NCBI RefSeq assembly: GCF_030540835.1
Contig: NZ_JAUOEK010000045.1
Span: 62,001 to 126,000, forward strand
Length of the DNA stretch: 64,000 bases
Direction of reading: 5' to 3'
Source of the DNA: Flavivirga aquimarina
Lineage (GTDB): Bacteria; Bacteroidota; Bacteroidia; Flavobacteriales; Flavobacteriaceae
The translations under genes and the position numbers were made by a program. Of the stretch, positions 27,007 through 35,161 are shown one piece after another. Under the pieces are notes generated by a model. That model saw only the letters and a list, made by a program, of their open reading frames with translations. It was not told where the DNA came from and did not search any database. The first letter of the stretch is position 1, and the number at the start of each line of letters is the position of its first letter.

Positions 27007-28125
27007 TTACTCAAAACTAATCTTAAACACATGCGAACTACTGCCATATCCAGGTTTAACCTGAACGCCTGTAGCTAGATATAAGTAAGAGGGTATACCA
27101 TCTTTAAAAAGTAATTGTGCGCGTTCTAAATGACCATCTTTTTTTCCTCTATATGAAACAGCATCTTTTAAATGCTCTTCTCCAACATAATGAAGCAAAT
27201 CTTCATAAGAACGTTCTGTTTTATCAGCAGGAAAAGAAAAACCATTTCCAGATTTCCACAACAAACCGCCTCCTCTATTTCCTAAAGAGCCTCTAAAATC
27301 TCGACTCATTAGATATACTGAATCTTTCATTGTAAATGCGTAAGCATCTTCAAGTGGCATTTTTTCTTCGGTTACTCTTGTAGGCTTATGCACATAAGGC
27401 CCTTCAACAGCATCGGCTATTACAACACCATAGGAATAAACATATCCTTTCGGTTCTTTTCTTACTACAGATTTATGATATAAAAGATATTTACCCTTGT
27501 ACTTTATTAATGAGGGATTTGAAACTCCCAATCTTGCTGTATAATTCCAAACTGTTGAATCTTTTGTTTGTCGTAAGATCGTACCATCAGCTTCTGCTCC
27601 CTTAGCTGGTCTCCAGTTATCACTAAGATCATTGGCCACATACATGACAATACGCTGTGTTTTTAAATCGTTATTTTCATTTACTATAAAACAAAGTTGA
27701 TATTGCCCGTCTATATTACTAATGGTTGGATTGTGCGGCGAATTGAAAAGACTGTCTTTATCTTGTACAGCCACACCTATATATTTAAAAGGGCCTTCTG
27801 GATTATCACTTACGTAATGCCCAATTTCACAATCTTTAAACCATCCACTAAAATTTTCAGGTTGCGTTTTAGTAGACCATTGAGCAGCATATAAATGGAT
27901 TTTCCCATCTTTTCCTTTTATAGGTGATGATCCCCAGACATGCATACCTTCATTTTCAGCAGCGCGACCTATATATTCAAATTTCATTTTACCAGTAGTA
28001 ATTTTTGTTACTTGTTTATCATTAGCATCTTCCGTTTTTGTTTTCTTAGCTATGTTATTACAAGATAAACACCCAAGTATGAGTATTAATAATAATATTT
28101 TTTGTGATTTCATTTTGTTCTTCAT
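27007..28125 (-). CDS. GH43/GH117-like beta-propeller glycosidase, lipoprotein
   Basis: A 372-residue lipoprotein (signal ends LILGCLSCNN). It contains WGSSPIKGKDGKIHLYAAQW, CEIGHYVSDNPEGPF, SPHNPTISNIDGQYQLCFIVN, SNPSLIKYKGKYLLYHKSVV and LEDAYAFTMKDSVYLMSRD. Same architecture as 17768-18886 but clearly diverged, so it probably acts on a different linkage or terminal sugar. It lies upstream of a sulfatase on the same strand, 147 bp away, in what is probably the same transcription block. Confidence 0.75.
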   Translation of the reverse strand: MKNKMKSQKILLLILILGCLSCNNIAKKTKTEDANDKQVTKITTGKMKFEYIGRAAENEGMHVWGSSPIKGKDGKIHLYAAQWSTKTQPENFSGWFKDCEIGHYVSDNPEGPFKYIGVAVQDKDSLFNSPHNPTISNIDGQYQLCFIVNENNDLKTQRIVMYVANDLSDNWRPAKGAEADGTILRQTKDSTVWNYTARLGVSNPSLIKYKGKYLLYHKSVVRKEPKGYVYSYGVVIADAVEGPYVHKPTRVTEEKMPLEDAYAFTMKDSVYLMSRDFRGSLGNRGGGLLWKSGNGFSFPADKTERSYEDLLHYVGEEHLKDAVSYRGKKDGHLERAQLLFKDGIPSYLYLATGVQVKPGYGSSSHVFKISFE

Positions 28126-28549
28126 ACTGGTATTTTCAATAATGATTCTTTATGTTGATTTAAAAAGTAAGATATACTTCTTATTTAGTTACTATCATCA
28201 ATCTTTTCTATTTAGGTAGCCTCTAAAAAAACAAAACATAAAATTAATTAATGTTATCTCAAAAAGCGGGGTCATTTTGACTATAATTAGGGTGAATTAT
28301 GTCTATTTAAAAGAGAAAACCGAAGATTTAAGTTCTAAGAAAATCTAACAATCATGGCTTTAAAAAGAAACATCTTTTTATGTACAGATTAATATTAACT
28401 CTCTTTTTTATATTCGAAGTAACTAAAGACCATTATATATACAAAATGATGAAATAACACAGAGTTACAAAAACCGTTTAAATAGATATTTCGAAAAAAT
28501 TTAGACGATTTTATTGATTATATTATTTCACCATTTTGAATATAATAAC
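28126..28549. other. Intergenic region without a recognised gene
   Basis: 424 bp between the GH29 stop and the propeller gene start, very AT-rich. It contains weak, off-spacing look-alikes of the PUL promoter motif near 28232-28312 (AATTCACCC and TTTTTGAGA) but no TAnnTTTG at the right distance. No relic gene could be read on either strand. Confidence 0.5.
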
Positions 28550-29920
28550 TTAATCGTTTAAAAATATTTCAATTACAGGAATTTCAACATTTGGTTTGTT
28601 AACAGGTAATTTTAAGTTTATATCTTCTTTTTTCATTTTTTCTTTACCCCAGGCACCATGAGTTTTTCCTATTTTTATTTCTGAGGCATCGTGTAAAAAT
28701 TGTGCATATTTTATTTTTCCTTTCATTCCTTTCATTAAAAAATTCTGAATTGGGTAATCCAATAAATGCACGTACAAACGATTTGTTTTAGGATTGTAAG
28801 TTAACAACGAATTGGGTGGTGTAACAAATCCTTCGGGAGCTTGTGTGCAACTATAAATGGATCTAGAATTGTATTTCATCCAATTCCCCATACCTTCTAA
28901 GGCTTCATCGGCACGATAATCAAATGTTCCTCTTGCTGTTGGTCCCACATTTAATAGCACATTTCCTCCTTTACTTACAGATTCAATTAATAGGGTTAAT
29001 AATTGTTTGTTGTCTTTCCAAGTGTGTTCATCTCGGTAATATCCCCATGAACCAGAAAAGGTTTGACATGTTTCCCAAGGAACTTTTTTTCCATCTACTT
29101 CTGGCCATTTTTCTACTTTAAATTGTTCTGGAGTTGTAAAATCCCATCCACCAGCATACTCTTTTAAATCCAATCGGTCGTTAACCAAAATTTTTGGCTG
29201 AAGTTTACGAACCATTTTTATCAATTCAACAGATCCCCAATCGTCTCTACCTTTTCCAAACTCTCCTGGATAAGAAAAATCTAACCATAATAAGTCTACT
29301 TTTCCATAATTAGAAAGCAATTCTTTTACTTGATTTTTAAGGTATTTTCGATATACGGCCATATCGCGATTTTTGTTCAACTTGTCGTACTCTTCTTTAT
29401 TATTTGCTTTTATAGAATGTCTACTATCGATGGTAAAATCTGGATGATGCCAGTCAATTAACGAATAATAAAACCCAATACCCAAGCCTTCTGCTCGAAA
29501 AGCTTCTACCCATTCTTTAAGAATATCTTTACCGTAAGGCGTCTTTGTAATGTTATAATCTGAATAATCAGAATTGAACATACTAAATCCTTCATGATGC
29601 TTTGTGGTAATAACAGCGTATTTCATCCCAGCTGCTTTTGCTTTTTTTGCCCATTCTCTAGGGTTAAATAGGTCTGGGTTAAATACATCAAAATACTTTT
29701 GATAATCTTTATCTGAAATACGTTCACGCTTTTTTACCCATTCGTGACGTGCAGGTTGTGCATACAAGCCCCAGTGAATAAACATTCCAAACCTAGCTTC
29801 TGTCCACCAAGCCATACGCTCGGTTTTTTCTTTTTCAGTTTCGTTCCATATTTTCTTTTGAGAAAAACTTGAACCCCCTATTGCTAAAGTCAATAGTAAA
29901 ATAAGATGAATTTTTTTCAT
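28550..29920 (-). CDS. GH29 alpha-L-fucosidase
   Basis: A 456-residue enzyme with signal peptide (MKKIHLILLLTLAIGGSSFSQ). It retains the GH29 core: ARFGMFIHWGLYAQPARHEW, YAVITTKHHEGFSMFNS, GIGFYYSLIDWHHPDF, and DLLWLDFSYPGE, where D214 is the expected nucleophile. VSKGGNVLLNVGPTARG closes the barrel. It cleaves terminal alpha-L-fucosides with retention. At this length it has the catalytic domain and a short beta C-terminus, with no CBM. Last gene of an operon with two sulfatases and GH97 upstream. Confidence 0.93.
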   Translation of the reverse strand: MKKIHLILLLTLAIGGSSFSQKKIWNETEKEKTERMAWWTEARFGMFIHWGLYAQPARHEWVKKRERISDKDYQKYFDVFNPDLFNPREWAKKAKAAGMKYAVITTKHHEGFSMFNSDYSDYNITKTPYGKDILKEWVEAFRAEGLGIGFYYSLIDWHHPDFTIDSRHSIKANNKEEYDKLNKNRDMAVYRKYLKNQVKELLSNYGKVDLLWLDFSYPGEFGKGRDDWGSVELIKMVRKLQPKILVNDRLDLKEYAGGWDFTTPEQFKVEKWPEVDGKKVPWETCQTFSGSWGYYRDEHTWKDNKQLLTLLIESVSKGGNVLLNVGPTARGTFDYRADEALEGMGNWMKYNSRSIYSCTQAPEGFVTPPNSLLTYNPKTNRLYVHLLDYPIQNFLMKGMKGKIKYAQFLHDASEIKIGKTHGAWGKEKMKKEDINLKLPVNKPNVEIPVIEIFLND

Positions 29921-29941
29921 GTTTTTTGATATTATAATATA

Positions 29942-31549
29942 TTATTCTTTGGATTGATTATTTACTTCACTTCCCCACCAATCTTTATTAGGTTGCCAAT
30001 TTGGAGAAAGCATCTTTTTACGATGTTTTTCTTGATTTGGTAAAGACTTATTTTTTTGATTTTCCAGCCATTTTTTACGAGCAGCTTTGTCCCATAAAGG
30101 ATCAACTTCTGCATAATGCGTATTCATAGATTCTAACCAATTTAAAAGTTGCGTCTCCATTTGTTTAGCAATTTCAGGGTTGTTTTTTGCAACGTTATTA
30201 CGTTCACCTAAATCGGTTTCTAAATTGTACAATTCGGCGCGAAGATCTTCCCAATAATAAATAAGTTTCCATTTTCCTTTTCTAATAATTGAACTTGGTT
30301 CGCCTCCTTGATTTCCATAGTGAGGATAATGCCAATAAAGCGGTCTTTCATCAATATTTTCTCCTAATAAAAGTGGTTTTAAACTAACACCATCTTTATG
30401 TGCTTGTGGCTTAAGTGGTAAATCTGCTAAATCTAATAATGTTGGATATAAATCTGTACCAGACACAGGGGTATTAATACTTGCTCTATTTTGTTTTACC
30501 CATGGTACATGAATAAAATATGGAACTCTAGTTCCTCCTTCCCATTGGTATCCTTTTCCTCCTCTTAAACTAAGTTGATTGGTAGAAAAGTTATCTCCAG
30601 ACGTAACGCCTCCATTATCTGAAGTAAAAACAACGATGGTGTTTTTATCTAAATTCAAATCTTTTAATGTTTTCATTACAGTTCCAATAGCTTCATCTAC
30701 ATGTTCAATTAAACCAGCATATACTGGGTTGTCTTGATATTTCCTTGCTGGTAAAACACGCTCCATTTCAAATCCTTTTTCATGGATTCCCATTTTTTCT
30801 GCTTTGTTACGATACTTTGTCCATTTTTCTTTAGTGGTTTGTATTCCTCCATGAACGGCATAAAAAGAAAGATATGCAAAAAACTGATTGTCTTTATTTT
30901 TCTCTATAAACTTACTAGTCTCATTTGCCAATTTCATAGATAAATTAAGTCCTTTTTCTTCTGGCAAATTTGGCAAGTTTGGATTTTTAAATGGAGAAAA
31001 ATAGCCTCCATTTGGCCCTCCTGCATGGTTTCCACCTATATTAACATCAAATCCATGATCTGTTGGTAATGATCTTTGTGCTGCACTACCTAAGTGCCAT
31101 TTGCCTGCAAAGAAAGTGGCATAACCGTTTTCTTTAAAAGCTTCTGGCAATGTTATAGCACTAGAGTCTAAATGATGTTTATATTCTGGTGGTAATAATT
31201 TGGTATAACGTTTACGCTCTTTCCAAGATTGACCACTATTTCTTTTTCCTTCAAATTGGGTGATTCCATGTCTTGCGGGATATTGCCCTGTCATTAAACT
31301 TGCTCTTGATGGGCTACAAACCGTACAAGCTGCGTATCCATTTGTAAAAACAGTTCCTGAATTTGCAATTTTGTCGATGTTTGGTGTTTCATAATATTTA
31401 CTTCCCATCACACTTAAATCTGCATACCCTAAATCATCAACCAAAATAAATAAAATATTAGGCTTTTTCGAAGTTTCTACTTTGTTATTATCTTGTTTAC
31501 AAGATAATAACAAAAATAATATTGCAATTATTGATATTGTTTTTTTCAT
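29942..31549 (-). CDS. Sulfatase (formylglycine type), lipoprotein
   Basis: A 535-residue lipoprotein (signal ends FLLLSCKQDN). NILFILVDDLGYADLSVMG gives the metal-binding aspartates, CSPSRASLMTGQYPARHG the formylglycine motif C-x-P-x-R, AGKWHLGSAAQRSLPTDHG the lysine/histidine site, and FTSDNGGVTSG the C-terminal metal ligand. A charged C-terminal extension of about 70 residues follows. It lies 21 bp from GH29 and 10 bp from GH97 in the same operon, which suggests that desulfation precedes removal of fucose or a related sugar. Confidence 0.93.
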   Translation of the reverse strand: MKKTISIIAILFLLLSCKQDNNKVETSKKPNILFILVDDLGYADLSVMGSKYYETPNIDKIANSGTVFTNGYAACTVCSPSRASLMTGQYPARHGITQFEGKRNSGQSWKERKRYTKLLPPEYKHHLDSSAITLPEAFKENGYATFFAGKWHLGSAAQRSLPTDHGFDVNIGGNHAGGPNGGYFSPFKNPNLPNLPEEKGLNLSMKLANETSKFIEKNKDNQFFAYLSFYAVHGGIQTTKEKWTKYRNKAEKMGIHEKGFEMERVLPARKYQDNPVYAGLIEHVDEAIGTVMKTLKDLNLDKNTIVVFTSDNGGVTSGDNFSTNQLSLRGGKGYQWEGGTRVPYFIHVPWVKQNRASINTPVSGTDLYPTLLDLADLPLKPQAHKDGVSLKPLLLGENIDERPLYWHYPHYGNQGGEPSSIIRKGKWKLIYYWEDLRAELYNLETDLGERNNVAKNNPEIAKQMETQLLNWLESMNTHYAEVDPLWDKAARKKWLENQKNKSLPNQEKHRKKMLSPNWQPNKDWWGSEVNNQSKE

Positions 31550-31559
31550 ATACTTGATT

Positions 31560-33464
31560 TTATTCAGGCCTAATCCACATACAATGACCTCCTCCAGGAG
31601 CCATTATTGCTTTTATTATATCTCCTTTTTTAACTTTTCCTGTTCTAACTTGATACGCCTCTGGGTTTTTCATACCATGAGTCTCTTCTGTATCTTCATA
31701 ATAGGTTACAACATAAGTTTTACCGTCTTTTAAAAAATCTAAATCAATATCGAGTGTTCTTTCTTGTTTATTGGTCACAGAACCTATAAACCATTCTTCT
31801 TTATATCTTCTAGCTGTAGAAATATACGCGTCCATTTTACTATTTACTACCATACTCTCATCCCATTTCCCAACAGGCATTTTTTCAATAAATTCGAATA
31901 AATCTGATTTTTTATTGTACGCTTCTGGTGCATCGGGAAGACAAACGAGTCCACTAAAAATAATGAGTGTTCTTGCTGCTTCTGAAACTACTGTAGCGTA
32001 ATAAGAATTTGGTTTCTTGGGGCCTTTTTGTCTATCGCCTCTATTAATACCTATTAAATCAAAATTTCCATTATTCATATCCAGAGGTCCTTGAATCGCA
32101 TTAATTAGTGCCATTTTTATAAAGGATTCTGGAGTAAATGCTCTTCTAGAATCTTGTTGTGCATGACAATATTCTCTAGTTATTGCATTAGGAAATGTAC
32201 GTTCTATTCCTGTGAAAGGCACAGGGGAATCATGAAAATTCACTAACAAATGATTTTTTGCGCTTTTCTGTATGGCATCACTCGTAAAAGACACATTATT
32301 ACCCATAAAGCCATATTTAATACCGCTCATTCCTAGTGATTTGAAGTAAGAAAACAAGCCTTCATCTCCATAGTCACCTTTATGTCTATCATAATAAAGT
32401 ATAAGTTTAACACCGCTTTCTTTTGCATAATTAGAAACTTTTTCAAGATCTAATTTATCAGTTATCTCAAAATGTCCTTTTGTAACTTTAGTAAACCAAT
32501 TCGCATCAATTAAGAAATATTCAATGCCTTTTTCTGCAGCAAAATCAATAAACCGTACGTAACTTTCTGTATTTATACCATAGACAAAACCATCTTCTGT
32601 TTTATAGTCATGTACTCTCCAATCCCAAAGTGTTTTACCTGGTTTAATCCAAGAGGCATCTTCTATTTGGTTTGCTGTTGCTAAGTTTAATGGTATTGTG
32701 TTGGTAACTAAATCACCTATTTGTTCTTCTATTAATATAACTCGCCAAGGCGTTTTTATTTTTGCCCCTTTAAGTTTTGTTGTATTTGTAGAAACCAGAG
32801 CCTTTTTATCTTTAAGAAACTTAAATTTTATGGTACCAAATTCTGGAGCAACATATAAATCTGATTCTAAAATAGATAGATGATTTTTTTCAGATTTTTC
32901 TACAACCAAAGGCGTCATTAATTTAGGTTGTTTTTTAAGTTTAGTTAATTTTTCAATAGTTATAGGGCCTAAAGGTGATCTTTCTCCGTTTGGAGCATAC
33001 AATGCATCGTTGTTATTTAAATTGTATTCACAATAAAAATTAGCCTCGACTCCTTCTTTATAATCTTCTAACTCATATCTAAAACCAACGCCTTTATTAA
33101 AAACACGTACATAAAGTTTAGCTGTTACGTTTTCTATTAATAGATTTAAAACAAGCTCATTATATTCGTTTTTAACTTCGCTAAACTGCCCCCAAACTGG
33201 TTGCCATGTTTTATTCTCAGAATTTAAGAATGTACCTTTAATTTCTGTGTGGGCATATGGAAGTATTGAAATTTCTGATGATTTTATAAGTTCTTTTTCA
33301 TCTTTAAAAAGAGCGTAAGTAATTTTTCCTTTTTCATTAATTAATTTAACGGTTACATGACCATCGGAAGAACTTACTGAAAAATTAGTATCTTTTTTAT
33401 CACATGCATTTATTGTGGCAATTAAAACAAGAAGAACTAAATTATATTTTATTTTTTTAAACAT
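31560..33464 (-). CDS. GH97-family glycosidase with altered catalytic positions, lipoprotein
   Basis: A 634-residue lipoprotein (signal ends IATINACDKKD). N-terminal beta-sandwich (about 25-265), a (beta/alpha)8 barrel (about 275-560, DWRVHDYKTEDGFVYGINTE, EYFLIDANWF, KLILYYDRH) and a C-terminal beta domain. Family members are alpha-glucosidases (inverting) or alpha-galactosidases (retaining). In the retaining type the nucleophile is Asp in a KVDF motif; here the aligned stretch is IKYGF, with glycine at 385. The site that is Glu in inverting SusB appears to be Asp412 (NFHDSP), and E431 aligns with the general acid. The mechanism and substrate are therefore uncertain. Confidence 0.85.
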   Translation of the reverse strand: MFKKIKYNLVLLVLIATINACDKKDTNFSVSSSDGHVTVKLINEKGKITYALFKDEKELIKSSEISILPYAHTEIKGTFLNSENKTWQPVWGQFSEVKNEYNELVLNLLIENVTAKLYVRVFNKGVGFRYELEDYKEGVEANFYCEYNLNNNDALYAPNGERSPLGPITIEKLTKLKKQPKLMTPLVVEKSEKNHLSILESDLYVAPEFGTIKFKFLKDKKALVSTNTTKLKGAKIKTPWRVILIEEQIGDLVTNTIPLNLATANQIEDASWIKPGKTLWDWRVHDYKTEDGFVYGINTESYVRFIDFAAEKGIEYFLIDANWFTKVTKGHFEITDKLDLEKVSNYAKESGVKLILYYDRHKGDYGDEGLFSYFKSLGMSGIKYGFMGNNVSFTSDAIQKSAKNHLLVNFHDSPVPFTGIERTFPNAITREYCHAQQDSRRAFTPESFIKMALINAIQGPLDMNNGNFDLIGINRGDRQKGPKKPNSYYATVVSEAARTLIIFSGLVCLPDAPEAYNKKSDLFEFIEKMPVGKWDESMVVNSKMDAYISTARRYKEEWFIGSVTNKQERTLDIDLDFLKDGKTYVVTYYEDTEETHGMKNPEAYQVRTGKVKKGDIIKAIMAPGGGHCMWIRPE

Positions 33465-33503
33465 ATTAAAAGTACATTCTGTGTCATAATTAATAAAAAA
33501 AAT

Positions 33504-35015
33504 CTATAGTTTATTGCTATAACCTTGCTTTTTATATTTTTTTAAAAGTTGTTCTAATTCTTTAACAACTTCTGGATAATCTTTATAAAGGTTATTCTTT
33601 TCCTCCGGATCGTTTACCATATCATATAAAGTTCCTGAAGCTTCGTTCGCTTTTGGTTTTATTGATTTTGGTTTTGTAAATCCACCAGATCCTAAATTAG
33701 GCGTATATTTCCACTTGTCTTTCCTAATAGAAAACATGCCATTAAAAGAATGATGAACAATCGCTTCTCTTATTGGTGTAACTTTATTAGATAGGTATGC
33801 TGGCCAAAGATTATAACTATCTTCTGCCCCACTTTCTACATTTGGCTTATTTAATATACCAGATAGTGTAGAAAACAAATCTGTTGTACACATTATTTGG
33901 TTAGATTGAAGTCCTGCAGGAATAACCCCTGGCCATTGTGCAATGTATGGTACTCTATGTCCGCCTTCGTATATATCTGCTTTCTGGCCCTTAAATTTAT
34001 AGTTTGCACGATGTGCAAACTCCTTTTTATCTTGAAGTTTCCAGTGTGAACCATTATCTGAAGTCACAATAATTAAAGTATTTTCTAATTTTCCTGCTTT
34101 TTCTAAAGCATCAACAACTGAGCCTACTGCATCATCAACCATAGTTACAAAATCACCATAACGCCCCGCTTTAGATTTCCCTACAACTTTACCTACTGGC
34201 AACCAAGGTGTATGTGGAGCCGTTAAAGAAAAATAGATAAAGAAAGGCGAATTAACTCTTTTTTGATTATCGATAAAAGAAACCGTTTTCTTTGTAATGT
34301 TATTTAGTACGTTTTCAAACACAAAACTAGGTGCTTTTTCCCCTTGTCTCCAACTTACACCACGACCTTCTTTATTTTGACTTTTTCCTTTAGTGTATGC
34401 TGAAGGTAATTCTAATACTTTTCCATTTTCTATATATACATAAGGAGGCATATCTAATGACGCTGGAATTATATATGAATAATCAAAACCTAAAGCATTC
34501 GGTCCTTTTATTTTTTTGCTAAAATCCACATTTGTATTAAGACCTTTTTTATTACCTATAGGTTTATTTGAATCTTCTGACTGGAGTCCCAATCCTAAAT
34601 GCCATTTTCCTATACAAGCTGTTTTATAGCCATTAGTTTTAAGATATGAAGCTATAGTTGGTCTATCATCTTCAATTAAAGGTTTATCGTAACCATATAA
34701 AACACCTTCTTTTAAGCGGCTTCTCCATGCATAACGGCCTGTTAAAATACCATATCTGGTTGGTGTGCACACGGAAGAATTTGTATGCGCATCTGTAAAA
34801 TGAACACCTTCTTTTACGATTTTATCCATATGTGGTGTTTGGATGCCTGATTCAGGATTTAAAGACGAAAGGTCTCCATACCCCATATCATCTGCCAGAA
34901 TGTATACAATATTAGGTATTTTACTTTTAATAGTTATATTTTCTTTTTTAACATCTTTATTGTTTATACAAGAGGTTATCGAGATTAATAATGTGAAAAA
35001 AAATAATCTATTCAT
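33504..35015 (-). CDS. Sulfatase (formylglycine type), lipoprotein
   Basis: A 503-residue lipoprotein (signal ends LISITSCINN). NIVYILADDMGYGDLSSLN, CTPTRYGILTGRYAWR (formylglycine motif), CIGKWHLGLGLQ and VTSDNGSHW mark the active site. It resembles the arylsulfatase branch found in Bacteroidota sulfated-glycan loci and the sulfatase at 50034. It heads the tight block sulfatase-GH97-sulfatase-GH29, with 39 bp to the next gene and 146 bp to the FN3 enzyme gene upstream. Confidence 0.92.
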   Translation of the reverse strand: MNRLFFFTLLISITSCINNKDVKKENITIKSKIPNIVYILADDMGYGDLSSLNPESGIQTPHMDKIVKEGVHFTDAHTNSSVCTPTRYGILTGRYAWRSRLKEGVLYGYDKPLIEDDRPTIASYLKTNGYKTACIGKWHLGLGLQSEDSNKPIGNKKGLNTNVDFSKKIKGPNALGFDYSYIIPASLDMPPYVYIENGKVLELPSAYTKGKSQNKEGRGVSWRQGEKAPSFVFENVLNNITKKTVSFIDNQKRVNSPFFIYFSLTAPHTPWLPVGKVVGKSKAGRYGDFVTMVDDAVGSVVDALEKAGKLENTLIIVTSDNGSHWKLQDKKEFAHRANYKFKGQKADIYEGGHRVPYIAQWPGVIPAGLQSNQIMCTTDLFSTLSGILNKPNVESGAEDSYNLWPAYLSNKVTPIREAIVHHSFNGMFSIRKDKWKYTPNLGSGGFTKPKSIKPKANEASGTLYDMVNDPEEKNNLYKDYPEVVKELEQLLKKYKKQGYSNKL

Positions 35016-35161
35016 TACTATGATCTGCTTTTTTAATTTATAAAGGTGAAATATTCAAATTCTTATTCTCAGAAAGTAAAGCTTAATAAAACATGTCGTT
35101 TTAACTGTTATCTAAACCAGTATTATTAATTACTAAGACAAAAATATTCGCTTATAATAGT

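Noticed and set aside
28232-28312. Look-alikes of the PUL promoter motif (AATTCACCC, TTTTTGAGA, TATGTTTTG)
   Set aside because: The elements are present but the spacings (13 and 19 nt) do not match the fixed 14 and 25 nt of the eight accepted sites.
35016-35161. Possible ninth promoter motif upstream of the sulfatase at 35015
   Set aside because: A TTCTCAG and a TGTTAT are present, but neither the 14-nt nor the 25-nt spacing holds and there is no TAnnTTTG box; read-through from 37.9 kb is simpler.
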